In this document: positions 1 through 8,089 of the stretch, piece by piece
Layout of the letters: each line of letters starts with the position of its first letter
Position numbering within the stretch: position 1 is the first letter of the stretch
Assembly (NCBI GenBank): GCA_002341315.1
Contig: DDNV01000049.1
Coordinates: forward strand, 26,658 to 40,980
Direction: 5' to 3'
Origin: Cellvibrionales bacterium UBA2511
GTDB lineage: Bacteria > Pseudomonadota > Gammaproteobacteria > Pseudomonadales > Porticoccaceae
Length of the DNA stretch: 14,323 nucleotides
Position numbers and translations under genes: made by a program
The notes under the pieces: generated by a model
The model's database searches: none
Seen by the model: only the letters and a program-made list of their open reading frames with translations
Told to the model about the DNA's origin: nothing

Positions 1-107
1 TATGTTTGAAGCGAACCCCTATAGTCTTTATGCTCACCGGCACCCCTTTTGCCCATGGTCAAACAGGTCCCTCTCCCATGACTGATCGGTCTCCGTTAAC
101 CCCATGA
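1..107 (+). other. left edge; possible 3' tail of an upstream gene
   Basis: The third forward frame is open from the window edge to a TGA at 105-107. That stop overlaps the ATG of the next gene (104-106) as ATGA, the arrangement of translationally coupled genes. Coupling would also explain why the next gene lacks a clear Shine-Dalgarno sequence. An open stretch of about 34 codons is not significant by itself, and the translated tail is Pro/Thr-rich with no family I recognise. On the reverse strand an ATG at 54-56 is also open to the window edge, so a divergent gene cannot be excluded. No RNA gene or convincing promoter is visible here. Confidence 0.25.
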
Positions 108-526
108 CAGATTATTTATTGCTTTGCGCCGTCGCTTTTGGTGCAGCCACCCTACTGCCTTTTTATTCCGAAATCCTGTTGGTCGCCCAGCTCCGGGATG
201 GACTCGACCCACTGCTGCTGTGGCTGTTCGCAACCACCGGCAACACCCTGGGTGCAGGGGTTAACTGGTGGATCGGGCTGCGTTTGGGGGACTACTCGGA
301 ACGCCACTGGTTTACTTCCCGCAAGGCGGATATAGAGCGGGCGCAAAACTGGTTCAACCGCTACGGCAAATGGAGTCTGCTGATGACCTGGCTACCGATA
401 GGTGGTGATGCCCTGACGGTGGTCGGCGGTCTGATGAAAGTCCCCGCCAGCACTTTTTTTGTTCTGGTGGCCACGGGAAAAGGCCTGCGATATGCAGTGG
501 TGATAATGGGTTATCTGGCTATCTGA
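104..526 (+). CDS. yqaA: YqaA-family small membrane protein (DedA/VTT-related)
   Basis: This 140-residue integral inner-membrane protein looks like the YqaA branch of the SNARE-associated/DedA (VTT) superfamily; E. coli YqaA is about the same length. Hydrophobic segments lie at roughly residues 4-30, 36-58, 88-110 and 114-138. Family-typical features are the early acidic E within LLPFYSE, the GNTLGAGVNWWIG segment, and the GGD...GGLMKVP segment after the amphipathic RYGKW region. DedA-superfamily proteins are implicated in lipid translocation and envelope homeostasis, but the function of YqaA itself is not established, so no substrate is assigned. The start gives a full-length family match although no good ribosome binding site precedes it; it overlaps a possible upstream stop codon. 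It converges on the FIST-GGDEF gene with only 43 nt between them. Confidence 0.85.
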   Translation: MTDYLLLCAVAFGAATLLPFYSEILLVAQLRDGLDPLLLWLFATTGNTLGAGVNWWIGLRLGDYSERHWFTSRKADIERAQNWFNRYGKWSLLMTWLPIGGDALTVVGGLMKVPASTFFVLVATGKGLRYAVVIMGYLAI

Positions 527-569
527 TGGAACAAACCGGGCAATAGATCGACAGGATGACCAGCAATCT

Positions 570-2354
570 CTATTGGCTGACCACCGCATTACGGCCTTTA
601 CGCTTCGCTGCGTACAGTGCCATGTCCGCCCGCAACAACAGATCGTCCACAGTTTCACCGGGCTTGTGCGCCAGCACACCAAAGCTGGCTGTGACGGTTT
701 TAACCTCGCCGTAATCACCGCTCGCCACAAGTGCGCGGATCTTTTCAGCGGTCTGTGCGGCCGCATCGACCGGCGTGTGCGGCAGAACGATCAGGAACTC
801 CTCCCCACCCCAGCGACCGGCCGTGTCATTGACACGAATGCTGTGCCGAAGAATGTCAGAAAATGCCACTAGTGCGGCGTCACCCTTGTGATGGCCAAAG
901 GTGTCGTTGATCATCTTGAAGTCATCAATATCCGCCATGATGACGCAGAATTCCGTGCCATAACGATTGTGGCGCACAATCTCTTCATCCAGCACCTGAT
1001 CGAGTTTGGCCCGATTGAACAAACCGGTCAGTTTGTCTGTAACCGCCAGTTGCATCAGCTCCCTGTTTCGGTCTTCAAGCTCAGTGGTAATGGTTTCGAT
1101 GAAGTGAATGAGCTGGGTTACCACACGGATGTGCTGATTTTTGTACAGGTCAGGTTTTTCGGCCAGATCGGTCCCAGGTTTCTGACTGATAACATGACTC
1201 ATCACCGGTTGTTTCGGCTCCCCTTCCCGCATACCCACCACCAACATGGTGGAGTTGTAATGGCTGATGTGACTGCCTTTACCCAGGAATTCACCATAGG
1301 TATAAAAACCGACCGTTGGTGCGACCTCTTCAAATGGCAGTGTTTCCATTTCAACGTCATTTTGCATCAGGAAGCGTCTGCAGCAGCAGGTGTAGAGAAA
1401 AATAGCCTCGGGACAAAACTCGCCCAGCTCATCACGAGCATGTTTGGCGTGAGCAATAATTTCTTTGGGATCGCCATAACCAATACGAAATTTATCACCG
1501 GGCTTAACATCCGCAATGAAATGTATTCCGCCGTCCTCGGTTGCCTTCATCGGCGTGCGGCCAAGCAGTTCGTTATCGCGCTTCACCAGAAACGGGAATT
1601 CCAGGGAGTTGAGGAAAAATTGCTGGTCGTTCTCAATGCCCAGATAACCACTGTACACGTCATAGGCAGGCCGACCATCAATCTCGGTGGCAATCCTGTC
1701 ATTCCTTGTGGCGGTAATGGTCATTTCCCTGGTCAACGGCATCCAGCCCGAATAAGTATATTCCTTGACGACCAGATCGTCGCTGATCAGGGCAACCACT
1801 ACGGCCCCACGATCGATGGTTTGCTGATTGGCAATGACCAGACTGTGTTCCATAACAGCATAATCGCCTGCACCCCCGCCGAACAGGGGGAAATTGATGC
1901 CCCCGGATGCCAGTCCATCCAACAACCTGCTGACATTGATTGACAGGGGGGTCGCCAGAAACAGCACACCGGCAATCGGTTGCTCCTGCCTGAGCAACTG
2001 GTCTCGCATACCTTTCCCGAGCGCCAGCTCCTCTCCGGGAAGGCAGGTATCGGCAACCACCTGCAGGGTGGTTTTTGCAAAAACAGAAATGGAAAAGACG
2101 GTGCTATTGGTCAGTGTTTTGCCCTGGGCAATCTCGCCATCTGTGGTAGCACCGACGACAATCGCCTCGGGCATGATAGTCAGGACAACCTCAGTTACCT
2201 GATCTATCCACTCAAGGTTATCGGAAGAAAAGAAGAGCTGTACCAGAATGGCTGAAGGCATTCCGGGCTGCCCTTCCTGCAGCCCCCCGGCCAGCACCTC
2301 CAGCTCAGACTGGAAATCGGGAATCGTTTGTACCACGCCGATATGCTGCTTCAT
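570..2354 (-). CDS. FIST-domain sensor diguanylate cyclase (FIST_N-FIST_C-GGDEF)
   Basis: This 594-residue protein has no signal peptide or membrane segment, so it is probably a cytoplasmic sensor. FIST_N covers about residues 35-230 (GATTDGEI at 68-75) and FIST_C about 230-375, including an unusual Cys cluster at 323-325 (TCCCRR). A helical linker at about 400-440 leads into a GGDEF domain at about 435-594. The active-site loop is GGEEF (516-520), the metal-binding Asp region is DIDDFK (475-480), and an RVND sequence (507-510) lies exactly five residues before GGEEF, the position of the inhibitory RxxD I-site. It is therefore expected to make cyclic di-GMP from two GTP and to be subject to product inhibition. 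FIST domains are ligand sensors; some (NosP) bind haem and nitric oxide. The ligand here cannot be read from sequence. Translation starts without a good Shine-Dalgarno sequence. Confidence 0.9.
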   Translation of the reverse strand: MKQHIGVVQTIPDFQSELEVLAGGLQEGQPGMPSAILVQLFFSSDNLEWIDQVTEVVLTIMPEAIVVGATTDGEIAQGKTLTNSTVFSISVFAKTTLQVVADTCLPGEELALGKGMRDQLLRQEQPIAGVLFLATPLSINVSRLLDGLASGGINFPLFGGGAGDYAVMEHSLVIANQQTIDRGAVVVALISDDLVVKEYTYSGWMPLTREMTITATRNDRIATEIDGRPAYDVYSGYLGIENDQQFFLNSLEFPFLVKRDNELLGRTPMKATEDGGIHFIADVKPGDKFRIGYGDPKEIIAHAKHARDELGEFCPEAIFLYTCCCRRFLMQNDVEMETLPFEEVAPTVGFYTYGEFLGKGSHISHYNSTMLVVGMREGEPKQPVMSHVISQKPGTDLAEKPDLYKNQHIRVVTQLIHFIETITTELEDRNRELMQLAVTDKLTGLFNRAKLDQVLDEEIVRHNRYGTEFCVIMADIDDFKMINDTFGHHKGDAALVAFSDILRHSIRVNDTAGRWGGEEFLIVLPHTPVDAAAQTAEKIRALVASGDYGEVKTVTASFGVLAHKPGETVDDLLLRADMALYAAKRKGRNAVVSQ

Positions 2355-2365
2355 AAATTCATCAA

Positions 2366-2371
2366 ATTATA
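2366..2371 (-). promoter_or_regulatory. perfect -10 box of the FIST-GGDEF gene, near-leaderless
   Basis: The reverse strand reads TATAAT here, only 11 nt before the ATG at 2354. Initiation 6-7 nt downstream would leave a leader of about 5 nt, which fits the lack of a Shine-Dalgarno sequence. No recognisable -35 lies 16-18 nt upstream and there is no TGn extended -10, so this may be activator-dependent or fortuitous. Confidence 0.4.
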
Positions 2372-2525
2372 TGCCCAAAAAATGGCAGGGAGAGGTCCCG
2401 ATTGTTGATCAGCATGTTATCCAGAAGGGGCGACACCCGGCAGACAGGAGGCACCTGTCAGCCATCGGTTTTCTGTTCATTACATACCTGAGCGGGGTAA
2501 TGAGCGCAACGATGTGCACTGATTG
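2372..2525. other. intergenic stretch upstream of the FIST-GGDEF gene
   Basis: No gene with family resemblance is visible between the pntB terminator and the FIST-GGDEF promoter. The one local structure is a dyad, GACAGG (2443-2448) and CCTGTC (2454-2459) with a 5-nt spacer, lying about 90 bp upstream of the FIST-GGDEF start. It could be an operator, but no known regulator motif fits. Confidence 0.4.
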
Positions 2526-2550
2526 AAGCGGTCTGCACCGCAGACCGCTT
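2526..2550 (-). terminator. hairpin terminator after pntB
   Basis: A perfect inverted repeat, AAGCGGTCTG (2526-2535) and CAGACCGCTT (2541-2550), forms a 10-11 bp GC-rich stem with a 3-5 nt loop, 18 nt past the pntB stop. In the direction of transcription it is followed by TTCAATC rather than a long T run, so termination may be imperfect. Confidence 0.65.
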
Positions 2551-2568
2551 GTGGTCAACTCCACCGGA

Positions 2569-3963
2569 TCATGAACGCAGAGCACCCAGCAACTTATCCA
2601 CGGTTTCTTTGGCATCGCCAAATAACATCCGGGTGTTATCCTTGTAGAACAGGGGATTTTCGACACCGGAATAGCCGGTTGCCATACCACGTTTCAGTAT
2701 CACTACCTGACGGGATTTCCAGACTTCGAGAACAGGCATACCCGCGATGGGGCTACCCGGGTCTTCGGCCGCGGCCGGGTTCACAGTGTCATTGGCACCG
2801 ATCACCAGCACCACGTCTGTTGAAGGAAAGTCTTCGTTGATTTCGTCCATTTCCAGCACGATGTCATAGGGAACGTGGGCCTCCGCCAGCAACACATTCA
2901 TGTGCCCCGGCAATCGACCTGCCACCGGATGGATACCAAACCGCACCGTAATCCCCTTCTCACGCAACAGCTTGGTAATGTCGCCCACCGCATTCTGCGC
3001 CTGGGCCACCGCCATGCCGTAGCCGGGCACGATAATTACCGAGTCCGAAGACAACAGTTCCTCGGCGAGCTCATCGATGGAGGTTTCCTGAACACTTTCA
3101 TCCCCCGTCAATGCACTGCTGCTACTGGTCGTTTGGCCAAAGCCACCGAGAATCACGCTGATAAAGGAGCGATTCATGGCGCGACACATAATGTAACTGA
3201 GGATGGCACCACTGCTGCCCACCAGTGCGCCGGTCACAATCAACAGGTCGTTGCCCAGCATGAAACCGATTGAGGCGGCGGCCCAACCCGAGTAGCTGTT
3301 GAGCATGGAAACCACCACCGGCATGTCGGCACCGCCGATAGCCATAATCAGGTGGACACCCAGCACACTGGCGATGATGGTCATGATGATCAGTGCCAGC
3401 AATCCGGCCCAGTGACTGTCGGCACCGACAAACATGATCCCCAGTGCCACGGTAATGGCCAGTGCCACCAGGTTCATCATATGGCGGCCCGGCAGGGTCA
3501 ATGCTTTGCTGGACACACGGCCATCCAGCTTGCCGCAGGCGATCAGCGATCCGGTAAAGGTTACCGCACCGATGAAAATGCCGAGAAATATCTCGACCAG
3601 TTTGATGGTGTGCTCTGCACCGTGGGTCACGATCAATGGTTCGATGTAACCGGAGAAGCCCACCAGCACAGCAGCCAGACCGACAAAGCTGTGCAATAGG
3701 GCTACCAATTGGGGCATCTGGGTCATTTCGACCCGGTTGGCCAGAAAAATACCAATGATGCTGCCGAGCACAATCGCAATCAGAATGGCGACCATATCGC
3801 CCGTGCCGACATTGGCTATGGTGACGCCAACGGCAATCAGAATCCCGGCGACACCATAGTAGTTACCGCGGCGAGCGGATTCCTGATGACTCAAACCACC
3901 GAGGCTGAGAATGAATAATATACTGGCCACTACGTAGGCCACACTGACGATTCCTGGACTCAT
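2569..3963 (-). CDS. pntB: NAD(P) transhydrogenase subunit beta
   Basis: This is the membrane and NADP(H)-binding subunit of proton-translocating transhydrogenase, which uses the proton gradient to drive NADH + NADP+ to NAD+ + NADPH. The 464 residues match the E. coli length. Domain dII (about 1-265) holds multiple transmembrane helices, including H91 and N222 at the numbers of the E. coli proton-path residues. Domain dIII (about 290-464) has GYGMAVA (314-320), D392 in [10 protein letters not shown] and K424-R425 in KRGMATG, all known NADP(H)-site positions. It starts 12 nt after pntA. Its strong Shine-Dalgarno AAGGAGG (3971-3977) shares bases with the pntA TAA stop, which implies translational coupling. 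A stable hairpin follows the gene. Confidence 0.97.
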   Translation of the reverse strand: MSPGIVSVAYVVASILFILSLGGLSHQESARRGNYYGVAGILIAVGVTIANVGTGDMVAILIAIVLGSIIGIFLANRVEMTQMPQLVALLHSFVGLAAVLVGFSGYIEPLIVTHGAEHTIKLVEIFLGIFIGAVTFTGSLIACGKLDGRVSSKALTLPGRHMMNLVALAITVALGIMFVGADSHWAGLLALIIMTIIASVLGVHLIMAIGGADMPVVVSMLNSYSGWAAASIGFMLGNDLLIVTGALVGSSGAILSYIMCRAMNRSFISVILGGFGQTTSSSSALTGDESVQETSIDELAEELLSSDSVIIVPGYGMAVAQAQNAVGDITKLLREKGITVRFGIHPVAGRLPGHMNVLLAEAHVPYDIVLEMDEINEDFPSTDVVLVIGANDTVNPAAAEDPGSPIAGMPVLEVWKSRQVVILKRGMATGYSGVENPLFYKDNTRMLFGDAKETVDKLLGALRS

Positions 3964-3975
3964 GGTGTGCCCTCC

Positions 3976-5553
3976 TTATCGGCGAAACATTTTCAGCATG
4001 CGGTGGGTAACCCGAAAGCCCCCGGCCACATTGATGGTAGCAATCAGCACGGCGATAAAAGCCATGATGCCCACTGCACCGCTTTCAGACTGCGCCAGGT
4101 GCAGCAACGCCCCGATGACGATAATGCCACTGATCGCATTGGTCACACTCATCAGAGGGGTGTGGAGGGACGCCGTCACATTCCAGATCACCTGCCAGCC
4201 GATAAAGCAGGCCAGGACAAACACCGTAAAATGGGTAAGGAAACTCGGAGGTGCGTAGGTACCAATACCCAGCAGCGCCAGCACCGTCACCAGCAGCAGC
4301 AACCCCTTGCCCAGCCACCGGCCAATCACGGAGGGCTCTTTGGCCTTGTTACCCTTGGGTGATGGCTCTTCAGTACTCGGCGGTGGCGCGGTATTCACCG
4401 CCACCTCCACTTTCGGTGGTGGCCAGGTAACTTCACCATCGTGAACAACCGTGAGTCCACGAATGACGGTGTCTTCCATATCAACGCTGGGCTGACCATC
4501 CTTCTCAGGCGTCAGATCGTTCATCAAATGTGTCAGGTTGCTGGCATAGAGATCACTGGACACCTTTGCCATGCGACTGGGCAGATCGGTATAACCGATA
4601 ATGGACACGTCGTGATGCACAGCGACCTTGCCCGGCTCGGTGAGTTCACAGTTACCGCCCCGCTCCGAGGCCAGATCGACAATCACACTACCGGGCTTCA
4701 TCGCAGCCACCATTTCGGCGGTAATCAGTTTCGGTGCCGGACGGCCGGGAATCAGCGCAGTGGTGATAATGATATCCACCTCTTCTGCCTGCTCGGCAAA
4801 CAGTGCCATCTCGGCCTTGATGAACTCATCGCTCATCTGTTTGGCATAACCGCCACCACCGCTGCCATCTTCATCGCCAAAATCCAGTTCCAGGAATTCG
4901 GCACCCATGCTCTCCACCTGTTCCTTCACTTCGAGACGGGTGTCAAAGGCACGCACAATGGCACCCATGCTGTTGGCGGTACCAACGGCAGCAAGGCCTG
5001 CCACCCCGGCACCAATCACCATGATCTTGGCAGGGGGGACCTTCCCGGCCGCCGTCACCTGGCCGGTAAAAAAGCGGCCGAAGTGGTTGGCTGCCTCAAT
5101 GACGGCGCGATAACCGGCGACATTGGCCATGGCGCTCAACGCATCCATTTTCTGCGCGCGACTGATGCGGGGCAGGCTGTCGATAGCGAATACCGTGGCC
5201 CCTTTTGCCGCAAGCTTCTCCAGCAGTTCAGGGGTTTGGGCCGGCCAGATGTAGCTGGCCAGACCAGCGCCCTGCTTCATCATGTCAACCTCATGCCTGT
5301 TGAGCATGGCGTTTTCCATAGGGGCACGTACTTTCAAAATAAAATCTGCCTGGCTCCAGAGCGCAGGCGCATCAATAGCAATTGCCGCGCCAGCGTTGGT
5401 ATAGGCTTCATCGTCATAGTGCGCTGGTTCGCCAGCTCCCGACTGAACCAATACCTCATAGCCGAGCTTGAGCAGCTTTTGAACGGAGGCAGGAGTGGCG
5501 GCAACACGCCTTTCGTCGGGATAAATTTCTTTGGGGATACCTATTGTTGTCAT
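3976..5553 (-). CDS. pntA: NAD(P) transhydrogenase subunit alpha
   Basis: This is the NAD(H)-binding subunit of the same inner-membrane transhydrogenase. The 525 residues carry domain dI (about 1-375), with the start signature [18 protein letters not shown], the nucleotide loop GAGVAG (181-186), D204 in RAFDTR, and the RQD set R129/Q134/D137. A Pro-rich linker (about 378-405) leads to four C-terminal transmembrane helices (about 412-512). This is the E. coli-type alpha subunit, not the split PntAA/PntAB form. The start chosen is the ATG at 5551-5553: it has GGAGAG at 5561-5566 with a 7-nt spacer and begins exactly at the conserved N-terminus. An in-frame ATG at 5634 would add 27 unconserved residues. 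It is the first gene of the pntAB operon. Confidence 0.96.
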   Translation of the reverse strand: MTTIGIPKEIYPDERRVAATPASVQKLLKLGYEVLVQSGAGEPAHYDDEAYTNAGAAIAIDAPALWSQADFILKVRAPMENAMLNRHEVDMMKQGAGLASYIWPAQTPELLEKLAAKGATVFAIDSLPRISRAQKMDALSAMANVAGYRAVIEAANHFGRFFTGQVTAAGKVPPAKIMVIGAGVAGLAAVGTANSMGAIVRAFDTRLEVKEQVESMGAEFLELDFGDEDGSGGGGYAKQMSDEFIKAEMALFAEQAEEVDIIITTALIPGRPAPKLITAEMVAAMKPGSVIVDLASERGGNCELTEPGKVAVHHDVSIIGYTDLPSRMAKVSSDLYASNLTHLMNDLTPEKDGQPSVDMEDTVIRGLTVVHDGEVTWPPPKVEVAVNTAPPPSTEEPSPKGNKAKEPSVIGRWLGKGLLLLVTVLALLGIGTYAPPSFLTHFTVFVLACFIGWQVIWNVTASLHTPLMSVTNAISGIIVIGALLHLAQSESGAVGIMAFIAVLIATINVAGGFRVTHRMLKMFRR

Positions 5554-5935
5554 TCGCTTTCTCTCCAGGTCTGAACACCATTGTCTGGTGCACTGATCGA
5601 AACATGGAAACCCTGGCTTCGGGCTCATTCTCATTTCAGCGGATCATGCCAGTTCCACAGCAAACCTGACTGTGATACCGAGTTTAATGATTTAACGACT
5701 CGCCCCACAGGACCGGGCAGGGGTACGATCCTACGCGAATTTTAACTTCCATGCCTCTTTTCGTGGCATCAGCATAAACCATTAACAGATAGTATTCTGC
5801 AAAGAGACCGATAGGGAATTTTGATTGACACTGCTCCGTCACCCCGATGAGGGCGCGGCTATCAGGGTGCATGAAAAGGGTTTATGGCCACGAAATCAGA
5901 CGTATATTTTCATCGGCCATATTGCCGGGTCTGGT
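5554..5935 (-). other. 382-nt gene-free stretch, leader region of pntAB
   Basis: No convincing gene lies between the DUF4197 stop and the pntA start. A 62-codon reverse-strand ORF at 5684-5872 has no recognisable ribosome site, motif or family. The stretch must hold the pntAB promoter if pntAB is transcribed separately, but I found no clear -35/-10 pair. The one structure worth noting is the hairpin directly after the DUF4197 gene, listed separately. Confidence 0.5.
5883..5921 (-). terminator. bulged hairpin downstream of the DUF4197 gene
   Basis: On the reverse strand TATGGCC pairs with GGCCATA (7 bp). After a one-base bulge ATGAAA pairs with TTTCGT (6 bp with one wobble), around a 12-nt loop. 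It lies 14 nt past the DUF4197 stop and is followed by AACCCTTTT, a weak U tract. It is a plausible end of the receptor-PepSY-DUF4197 transcript, but not a textbook terminator. Confidence 0.35.
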
Positions 5936-6694
5936 TCAGGGCTGACCAAACAGTTTTTTCAACAGCGAGGTGGTTTGCTTGACCGGATTCTCACGGATCG
6001 CCGCTTCTTCCCGCGCCAGATAATAGAAGATGCCGTCCATTCCCCCGTTTATCGTGTAGTCCGTCAAGTCGGCTTTGAGGTCGGGGACAAAGGGCAGGGT
6101 CTTGTATTTACTGACAATCGCATCGTAAGTCTGTAGCGCACCCACCTCTGCGAGGCTGGCTTCAATCACCGGGCGCATTTCTTCCGCGAGGGGACCGCGC
6201 ATTTTGTCACTGAAGTAGCGGGTAGCGGCATCTTCCGGGCCACTGTAAATTTTCTTCGCATCGTCGATCGTCATGGCACTGATGGCATCGAGAAACATCG
6301 TCTTGGCCCGCGGTGTAGCCGCTTCGGCCGCCCGATTCAGTTTCATTTCGAGCTCCTGTAAACTGGCGCCCATCCCAACCTGCTCAAGAACACCTTTGGC
6401 CTGCTGAAGTTGTGGAGGCAATGGAATATGAATCGCGTCGTCGAGGTAAAATCCATCCTGAGCCCCAAGCTGTGAAACCACATTACCGGCACCCACCCGT
6501 AACGCCTCTTTCAACCCCGCGGCAATTTCATCGCTGGAGAGCCCAGCCAGCCCACTGACCGGCGCAGCGGATTCTGTCGTGTTTCCCGTGTTGCCACCGA
6601 GTAATTCCTTACCGGCATCCCACCAGCTGGCGGCACTGACAGACAACGGTGTGACCACCAGTACAACACTCAACAAAACGGTATTTCTGTCCAC
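5936..6694 (-). CDS. DUF4197 family exported protein
   Basis: This 252-residue protein begins with a signal peptide (hydrophobic about 5-20, likely cut after A21 in SVSA-AS), so it is exported to the periplasm. The rest matches my recollection of the DUF4197 family: LSSDEIAAGLKEALRVGAGNVVSQLG, IHIPLPPQL, a central AKTMFLDAISAMTIDDAKKIYSG block, and the closing DYTINGGMDGIFYYLAREEAAIRENPVKQTTSLLKKLFG. No catalytic function is known. The start is a GTG (6692-6694) preceded by AGGA about 7 nt upstream; the nearby ATGs are out of frame. It sits 59 nt behind the PepSY gene in the same direction, so it may be the distal gene of that operon, although a link to iron metabolism is only inferred from position. 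Confidence 0.87.
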   Translation of the reverse strand: MDRNTVLLSVVLVVTPLSVSAASWWDAGKELLGGNTGNTTESAAPVSGLAGLSSDEIAAGLKEALRVGAGNVVSQLGAQDGFYLDDAIHIPLPPQLQQAKGVLEQVGMGASLQELEMKLNRAAEAATPRAKTMFLDAISAMTIDDAKKIYSGPEDAATRYFSDKMRGPLAEEMRPVIEASLAEVGALQTYDAIVSKYKTLPFVPDLKADLTDYTINGGMDGIFYYLAREEAAIRENPVKQTTSLLKKLFGQP

Positions 6695-6753
6695 GACACA
6701 TCCTCATAAAAGCTACCAGGGAATACCAGATTAGCATGTCGATTCATCTGGTG

Positions 6754-8073
6754 TTACCGGATTTTTGTATCATCCCCAGGGCCCACAAGGCCCAACCATA
6801 GACGGGCGCCGGGTAAGTGACGCAACAACAGGGTTTCCAGTAGCCAGAGCAGCAGAAGCGATATCGCCAGCATGGGCAACAGCACCGCCAGAATGACAGT
6901 GATGGCGATAAACACACTTTTTGATGAGACCGCCGGCAGAGCCGCCGGAGCACCGAGACCAAATGTCGGTTTACGTTTCCGCCAGAGCACAACCCCACTG
7001 ATGGCCAGAAAAACCAGCCCCAGTGCTGTGAGCGCGCCCAACAACTGGTTCAACCAACCGAACAGCTGCCCTTCATGGGCGGCCACACCAATTCCGATAA
7101 CCCGGTCGACCCAGGGGCGCTCAGCGAAGGTCTGCACCTTCACCACATCGCCGGACTGGCCATCGAGCCAGGCATCTGCCCGCAACGGACGGTTCTGGGA
7201 CTGGGACTGGACTTTCCACAGGGCAGGATTCTGCCGATCCGTCGACAGCAATACCGGCGGGGCAAATTGCAGGGAGATGGACGTGGCGAGGAGCGCTTCA
7301 CTGAGATCTACACGTCCCGATGGCATTGCACCATCGTGGTGGTGTTCCCGTGCCCGACTGATTGTCCAGTCCTGTTGCACCGGCCTGTCACCCCACTGCC
7401 GCAGCTCCTTGAAAGCGGTGCCCCACACCAGGGTCCAGGGTAAAGCAGTCATCAACAGGAATAGTACGAACATCGCCAGCCAGATACCGGTTACCACATG
7501 CAGGTCCCGCCAGAACAGGCGACCACCCCGACCAATACGGGGATAAAGCACACCGGCCAGACCACGGCCGTTGCGCGGCCACCACAGGTATAACCCTGTC
7601 AGCACCAGCACAATAGCCCAGCAACCGGCCAGTTCCACCAGGACGGAGCCCACCTTACCCGCCAGCAACTCCCCGTGAAAAGCTCGTACCTGCCGGATGA
7701 ACTGGTCTTCCGCAACCACGCTATGCAGCACTTTCAGGCTGTAGGGGTGGACATACACAAGCCGCTGCCGGCCTTGATCAAGCACAGTAATGACGACGGC
7801 TTGATCATTCGCCTCCGGCAGTTGGTAGCTGACAAAACCACTACCTGGAAACGCGGCCAGGGCCTCGCTGATCTGCGCATCCGCGCTGCTGCGCTCGCCG
7901 GATACCGCCAGATTCTGGTATGGGCGGTTGGCCAGCGCATCCAACTGTGGCTTGAACAGGTAGATGGCCCCTGAGATCGATAATGTCAGCACAAAGGGAA
8001 TACAGAACAATCCGGCATAAAAATGCCAGCGCCAAAGGGTGCGGTAGATGTCCGTAGACCAACTGTTATGCAT
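6754..8073 (-). CDS. PepSY-associated membrane protein (ferrisiderophore reductase-like)
   Basis: This protein of about 439 residues is a PepSY_TM-family inner-membrane protein. An N-terminal helix (RTLWRWHFYAGLFCIPFVLTLSISGAIYLF) is followed by a periplasmic PepSY-like region, paired helices around CWAIVLVLTGLYLWWP and FWRDLHVVTGIWLAMFVLFLLM, a second periplasmic region, and two C-terminal helices. Conserved histidines sit in WRWHFYAG, FHGELLAG, RDLHVVTG and AHEGQLFGW. Members such as FoxB, PiuB and FsqA are linked to reductive iron release from siderophores at the inner membrane. That role is inferred here from the adjacent TonB receptor and Fur-like site. I prefer the ATG at 8071-8073, which has AAGGCGG 8 nt upstream and lies 16 nt after the receptor stop. 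An upstream in-frame ATG at 8107-8109 would overlap the receptor gene and add 12 unconserved residues. Confidence 0.88.
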   Translation of the reverse strand: MHNSWSTDIYRTLWRWHFYAGLFCIPFVLTLSISGAIYLFKPQLDALANRPYQNLAVSGERSSADAQISEALAAFPGSGFVSYQLPEANDQAVVITVLDQGRQRLVYVHPYSLKVLHSVVAEDQFIRQVRAFHGELLAGKVGSVLVELAGCWAIVLVLTGLYLWWPRNGRGLAGVLYPRIGRGGRLFWRDLHVVTGIWLAMFVLFLLMTALPWTLVWGTAFKELRQWGDRPVQQDWTISRAREHHHDGAMPSGRVDLSEALLATSISLQFAPPVLLSTDRQNPALWKVQSQSQNRPLRADAWLDGQSGDVVKVQTFAERPWVDRVIGIGVAAHEGQLFGWLNQLLGALTALGLVFLAISGVVLWRKRKPTFGLGAPAALPAVSSKSVFIAITVILAVLLPMLAISLLLLWLLETLLLRHLPGARLWLGLVGPGDDTKIR

Positions 8074-8089
8074 CCTTGTGCCCGCCTTG

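Noticed and set aside
541..575. Inverted repeat CAATAGA / TCTATTG between yqaA and the FIST-GGDEF gene as a bidirectional terminator
   Set aside because: Only 7 AT-rich pairs around a 21-nt loop with no T tracts, and it includes the stop codon of the leftward gene.
888..1943. 351-codon open frame antisense to the FIST-GGDEF gene
   Set aside because: Its protein shows no family resemblance and is rich in His, Gln and Asn as expected from the complement of a real gene; the opposite strand encodes complete FIST and GGDEF domains.
4441..5574. 377-codon open frame antisense to pntA
   Set aside because: His/Gly-rich translation with no domain, lying exactly opposite the conserved NAD-binding domain of PntA.
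5624..5645. Fur-like half-site (AAATGAGAATGA on the reverse strand) upstream of pntA
   Set aside because: The first 12 positions are perfect but the second half has no symmetry match, and pntAB is not a typical Fur target.
5684..5872. 62-codon reverse-strand ORF in the DUF4197-pntA gap
   Set aside because: No ribosome site, no recognisable motif, and a length that arises by chance in a gap of this size.
6725..6752. Inverted repeat ACCAGAT / ATCTGGT after the PepSY gene as a terminator
   Set aside because: Seven AT-rich pairs with a 14-nt loop and no U tract in the transcribed direction; it overlaps neither a known operator nor a ribosome site.
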